A stretch of 9,010 nt of DNA, taken from the NCBI GenBank assembly GCA_003162255.1, contig PMMJ01000476.1, positions 4,722 to 13,731 on the forward strand, given 5' to 3'. How positions within the stretch are numbered: the stretch's first letter is position 1; each line of letters begins with the position of its first letter. Both the position numbers and the translations under genes were made by a program. Shown in pieces: positions 6,276-9,010 of the stretch. Origin of the DNA: Acidobacteriaceae bacterium. GTDB taxonomy: Bacteria; Acidobacteriota; Terriglobia; Terriglobales; Acidobacteriaceae. Under the pieces are notes generated by a model. That model did no database searches. It was given only the letters and a program-made list of their open reading frames with translations, and had not been told where the DNA came from.

Positions 6276-6293
6276 ATTGCATTTTTATTCATG
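6276..6293 (+). promoter_or_regulatory. ARG box 2 (candidate ArgR operator)
   Basis: The site reads TGCAT TTTT ATTCA (6278-6291), matching 9 of 10 core bases, with an all-A/T centre. It overlaps the argR ATG at 6291. Paired boxes are the usual ArgR hexamer target; a 3-bp gap is typical in E. coli, and I recall 2 bp for the argR operator itself, as here. This supports autoregulation. Confidence 0.7.
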
Positions 6294-6731
6294 TCAAAAA
6301 CAGCGCGCCACCAAGCGATCCTCGATCTGCTCGACGACGGACCTGTCGAAAGCCAGGACTTGCTCCAGCACCGGCTGGAGCGCAAGGGCTTCGACGTGGG
6401 CCAGGCTACGCTTTCCCGCGACATTCACGAACTGAAACTCGTCAAAGGCCCCGAGGGCTATCGGCGGGCTAGTAAGAACCTGGGCACGGAAGGTGTTTTG
6501 CCCTCGGTGATGCATCTCGCGCGTGAGTTTGTGGTCGAAATTCGCCAGGCCCAGAACCTGCTGGTGGTGAAGACCACGGTGGGCAGCGCGCAGCCCGTAG
6601 CCGCCGCGCTCGACGCCTCGCACTGGCCTGAGGTGGTCGGAACCGTTGCCGGCGACGATACCGTGCTGGTCATCGCTACCGACAAACAGAAAGCACACGC
6701 GCTTGCCCGGCGTATTCGCGAGCTGTCGTAG
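6291..6731 (+). CDS. argR: Arginine repressor ArgR
   Basis: The product is a 146-residue arginine-dependent regulator that binds ARG boxes as a hexamer and represses arginine biosynthesis, and in some bacteria activates catabolism. The N-terminal winged helix-turn-helix spans about residues 3-62, with the recognition helix QATLSRDIHELKLVK containing S42-R43, hallmarks of the family. The C-terminal oligomerisation and arginine-binding domain (about 75-146) carries GTVAGDDTVLV, with D122-D123 at the position of the arginine-contacting Asp pair. An upstream ATG at 6267 would add eight residues, but it lies before the predicted transcription start, and family members normally begin shortly before the 'RHQAI' helix, so ATG 6291 is preferred. 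No SD precedes either. It leads the argF-argG cluster, and the operator pair over its promoter suggests negative autoregulation. Confidence 0.93.
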   Translation: MSKTARHQAILDLLDDGPVESQDLLQHRLERKGFDVGQATLSRDIHELKLVKGPEGYRRASKNLGTEGVLPSVMHLAREFVVEIRQAQNLLVVKTTVGSAQPVAAALDASHWPEVVGTVAGDDTVLVIATDKQKAHALARRIRELS

Positions 6732-6736
6732 AAGAT

Positions 6737-6809
6737 CAGGTGCCAGGTCTCAGGTCTCAGGTGTCAGGAAAAACAAGTTCTGAGAACTAAGACCTAGGAC
6801 CCGAGACCT
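6737..6809 (+). repeat. Heptad-repeat inverted repeat between argR and argF
   Basis: Four tandem heptads (CAGGTGC, CAGGTCT, CAGGTCT, CAGGTGT) run from 6737 to 6764, plus a partial CAGG to 6768. Three inverted heptads follow at 6789-6795, 6796-6802 and 6803-6809 (AAGACCT, AGGACCC, GAGACCT). Segment 6745-6765 can pair with 6789-6809 at 16 of 21 positions, the outermost 7 bp perfectly. The loop contains AGTTCT-G-AGAACT (6776-6788), a perfect 13-bp palindrome. There is no T-tract. It resembles dispersed intergenic repeats rather than a terminator. Confidence 0.75.
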
Positions 6810-6826
6810 TAATGGAGTGTTAAGAA

Positions 6827-7849
6827 ATGCATATGAGAAGCGAACCCGTGGCACTGATAGATCCACGGAAAACGAGTTTGCTGCCGGAACCAGCCGCGCC
6901 GCGCGATCTCATCTCCATCCAGGACCTCACGCCCGCCGAGATCCTTGCACTCTTTAACCTCACCTCCATGCTCAAGCAGCGTCCTGCGGACTATCGCGGT
7001 GTTCTCTCCGGCAAGCAGATGGTCATGTTCTTTGAGAAACCTTCGCTGCGCACCCGCCTCACATTCGAAGCCGGCATGGACAGCCTAGGCGGCAGCACAT
7101 TCTTTGTCGATCAGACGGCCAGCCGGCTCAATGCCCGCGAGTCTCTCTACGACATCGCCCACAATCTCGAACGCTGGATCGATCTCATCGTGTTGCGCAC
7201 GTTCAGCCACGCCACGGTCGAAGAGATGGCGACCTATGCTGCCGTTCCGGTCATCAATGCCCTTAGCGAGCTCGAACATCCCTGCCAGGCGCTCGCCGAC
7301 TTCTTCACCCTGCAGGAGCATTTCGGCGATCTCTCGAGAATTCATTTCGCCTATGTCGGCGATGGCAACAACATGGCGCACTCGCTGCTGTTGGCAGGCG
7401 CCTCGCTGGGCGCGAAAGTTTCCATTGCGACCCCGGAGCGCTACGGGCTCAACCCCGTCATCGTCACCATGGCCGAGGCCATCGCGGACAAAACCAAGGC
7501 TTCGCTGCGCATAATGACCGATCCGCGCAAGGCCGTTACCGGAGCCGATGCCGTTTACACCGATGCCTGGGCCAGCATGGGACACGAACAGGAGGCGGAA
7601 GAACGCGCCGCCATTTTCGCGCCTTACCAAGTGAACGCTGCACTCATGCAGTTCGCTAAGCCCAGTGCGCTATTCATGCACTGTCTGCCCGCGCATCGAG
7701 GCTGCGAGGTGACCGACCAGGTCATCGACTCGCTCAACTCGGTCGTCTTCGATCAGGCGGAAAATCGTCTGCACATTCAGAAAGCCATTCTCGTATGGCT
7801 ATTGGGCGGCGGAGTAGGCCGCTTTCCCGCAAGGAGCACACATGCCTAA
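6827..7849 (+). CDS. argF: Ornithine carbamoyltransferase
   Basis: The product is a 340-residue cytoplasmic enzyme that joins ornithine and carbamoyl phosphate to give citrulline, the sixth step of arginine synthesis. The carbamoyl-phosphate loop is SLRTR (73-77), a common variant of STRTR, in the context FFEKPSLRTRLTFE. HPCQ (151-154) contacts carbamoyl phosphate. The ornithine loop is D246-AWA-SMG (250-252), and HCLP (285-288) supplies the catalytic Cys. SMG together with HCLPAHRG favours ornithine over aspartate or acetylornithine as substrate. The conserved core begins near residue 26, so an extra N-terminal stretch of about 25 residues is present. GGAG at 6814-6817, 9 nt upstream, supports ATG 6827 over ATG 6833. 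It lies 95 bp after argR across a repeat and overlaps argG by 8 bp. Confidence 0.93.
   Translation: MHMRSEPVALIDPRKTSLLPEPAAPRDLISIQDLTPAEILALFNLTSMLKQRPADYRGVLSGKQMVMFFEKPSLRTRLTFEAGMDSLGGSTFFVDQTASRLNARESLYDIAHNLERWIDLIVLRTFSHATVEEMATYAAVPVINALSELEHPCQALADFFTLQEHFGDLSRIHFAYVGDGNNMAHSLLLAGASLGAKVSIATPERYGLNPVIVTMAEAIADKTKASLRIMTDPRKAVTGADAVYTDAWASMGHEQEAEERAAIFAPYQVNAALMQFAKPSALFMHCLPAHRGCEVTDQVIDSLNSVVFDQAENRLHIQKAILVWLLGGGVGRFPARSTHA
7831..7836 (+). promoter_or_regulatory. Ribosome binding site of argG within the argF end
   Basis: AAGGAG lies 5 nt before the argG ATG, inside the last codons of argF. Ribosomes finishing argF at 7849 would be at the argG start, suggesting translational coupling. 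Confidence 0.8.
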
Positions 7850-9010
7850 GCAAGAGAAAATTGTCCTCGCCTACTCCGGTGGGCTTGATACCTCCATCAT
7901 TATTCCGTGGCTCAAGGAAAACTATGATTACGACGTGATCGCCATGGTCGCCGACGTGGGCCAGGGAGATGACGTCGAGGCTGTGGTCGAAAAGGCCTAC
8001 AAGACCGGAGCCAGCAAGGTCGTGGTCGAGGATCTGCGCGAAGAGTTTCTAACCGGCTACGTCTGGCCCGCGCTGAAAGCCGGGGCGGTGTATGAAAACA
8101 AGTATCTGCTCGGCACCTCGCTTGCCCGTCCCGTGATCGCGAAACATCAGGTGGAAGTCGCGCTGCGCGAAGGCGCCTCGGCCGTCGGCCACGGATGCAC
8201 TGGCAAAGGCAACGACCAGGTCCGCTTCGAGATGGCCTACCAGGCGCTCGCTCCCGAGCTGAAAGTCGTGGCGCCGTGGCGCGAGTGGGATCTGAAATCG
8301 CGCGAAGATTGTCTCGACTATGCCGAGAAGCGCGGTATTTCCGTGACCGCGAGCCGCGAGAAGATTCACAGCCGCGATCGTAATCTCTGGCACGTCAGCC
8401 ACGAAGGCGGGGAACTCGAGGACGCCGCCAACGCGCCCTTCGCGAGCACCTGGCAAATGACGAAGTCGCCGCAAGAGGCTCCCGATCAGGAGGAACAAGT
8501 CGAAATCGGATTCGAAAAAGGTGTGCCCGTCTCCGTAAATGGTATGAATCTCGATCCGGTGTCGCTGGTCGAACTGCTGAACGAAATCGGCGGACGCAAC
8601 GCGGTTGGACGCATCGACCTGGTCGAAAACCGCTTCGTCGGCATCAAGTCGCGCGGCTGCTACGAAACTCCTGGAGGCACCCTGCTGCTCGCCGCTCACG
8701 GCGAACTCGAAGCCCTCTGCCTCGATCGCGACCTGCTCCACTTCAAGCAACACGTAGCGCTAAAGTTTGCCGAGCTCGTCTACTTCGGCCTGTGGTTCAC
8801 GCCCCTGCGCGAATCTCTTGACGCCTTCGTCGAAACCACGCAACAAAACATAACCGGCGCGGTGACGCTGTCGCTCTACAAAGGCAACGTCGACATCGTC
8901 AGCCGAAAATCAGATTACTCGCTCTACCGCACCGACCTCTCCTCATTCACCATGGGCGCAAGTTATGATCAGAAAGACGCTGAAGGGTTCATCCGCATCC
9001 TGGGATTGCC
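7842..9010 (+). CDS. argG: Argininosuccinate synthase (3' end outside the window)
   Basis: The 389 codons present encode argininosuccinate synthase, which uses ATP to join citrulline and aspartate, the step after ArgF. The N-terminal ATP pyrophosphatase P-loop is AYSGGLDTS (10-18). The GHGCTGKGNDQVRFE block (116-130) binds citrulline and aspartate; its G-C-T-G-K-G-N-D-Q residues are intact. The C-terminal synthetase part includes SRGCYETPGGTLL, another family hallmark. The family is usually near 400 residues, so only some 10-15 codons are missing beyond the window edge; the frame is open to the last base. ATG 7842 has AAGGAG 5 nt upstream and overlaps the argF stop (ATGCCTAA). Third codon positions are GC-rich as in argF. 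It should be co-transcribed with argF and be under ArgR control through the argR promoter or an unseen one. Confidence 0.95.
   Translation, partial: MPKQEKIVLAYSGGLDTSIIIPWLKENYDYDVIAMVADVGQGDDVEAVVEKAYKTGASKVVVEDLREEFLTGYVWPALKAGAVYENKYLLGTSLARPVIAKHQVEVALREGASAVGHGCTGKGNDQVRFEMAYQALAPELKVVAPWREWDLKSREDCLDYAEKRGISVTASREKIHSRDRNLWHVSHEGGELEDAANAPFASTWQMTKSPQEAPDQEEQVEIGFEKGVPVSVNGMNLDPVSLVELLNEIGGRNAVGRIDLVENRFVGIKSRGCYETPGGTLLLAAHGELEALCLDRDLLHFKQHVALKFAELVYFGLWFTPLRESLDAFVETTQQNITGAVTLSLYKGNVDIVSRKSDYSLYRTDLSSFTMGASYDQKDAEGFIRILGL

Noticed and set aside
6267..6290. Eight-residue N-terminal extension of ArgR from ATG 6267
   Set aside because: The predicted transcription start lies downstream of this ATG, the segment coincides with the operator, and ArgR proteins normally start near the RHQAI helix.
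6818..6835. Possible ARG half-site (ATGCA) at the argF start
   Set aside because: The partner half-site matches only 2 of 5 bases, too weak for an operator.
8049..8753. Antisense open frame of 234 codons inside argG
   Set aside because: It is a shadow of argG, whose family motifs are intact on the plus strand; there is no SD or recognisable domain.

Overview
The window is about 60% GC, with compact genes on both strands, strong Shine-Dalgarno (SD) sites and some TTG/GTG starts. The gene content suggests a chromosome of the Acidobacteriota (Terriglobia type): a degenerate PilZ protein of the QPFRF type, exported proteins ending their signal peptides in '-AQ', a C-terminal 'TVLVFKDGH...NYAIVGDTL' module, and an intergenic CAGGTNN heptad repeat. 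This assignment rests on remembered family resemblance, not on a marker gene. I see no rRNA, tRNA, CRISPR array, insertion sequence or phage gene.

Layout. (1) 131-2182 (+): an exported M49 (dipeptidyl-peptidase III family) zinc peptidase with a TTG start and a strong SD. (2) 2238-3011 (+): a TauE/SafE membrane permease. (3) 3062-3547 (-): a secreted NTF2/SnoaL-like protein, convergent with the permease. (4) 3679-4053 (+): a degenerate PilZ-domain protein, convergent at 4 bp with (5) 4058-4750 (-): a HAD-family hydrolase. (6) 4751-5049: a gene-free stretch whose second half can fold into nested and alternative helices just upstream of (7) 5050-5283 (+): a small CxxC protein. (8) 5405-6154 (+): an exported proline-rich protein with a 15-bp repeat and a conserved-looking C-terminal module. 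(9) 6291-9010 (+): an arginine biosynthesis cluster argR-argF-argG; argG runs off the window edge about 10-15 codons before its expected end.

The arginine cluster is the functional core. The argR promoter carries two adjacent ARG-box-like palindromes (6256-6273 and 6276-6293). They cover the -10 element, the expected transcription start and the argR start codon, which fits arginine-dependent autorepression. Between argR and argF lies a heptad-repeat inverted repeat able to form a long imperfect hairpin. argF and argG overlap by 8 bp, so they are probably translationally coupled. ArgF makes citrulline and ArgG makes argininosuccinate, two consecutive steps.

The most interesting non-coding signals are the two-box ARG operator, the heptad inverted repeat at 6737-6809 and the potential switch-like leader at 4948-5030. 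No clearly new multi-gene system is visible. The least explained coding items are the 77-residue CxxC protein and the 249-residue exported protein.
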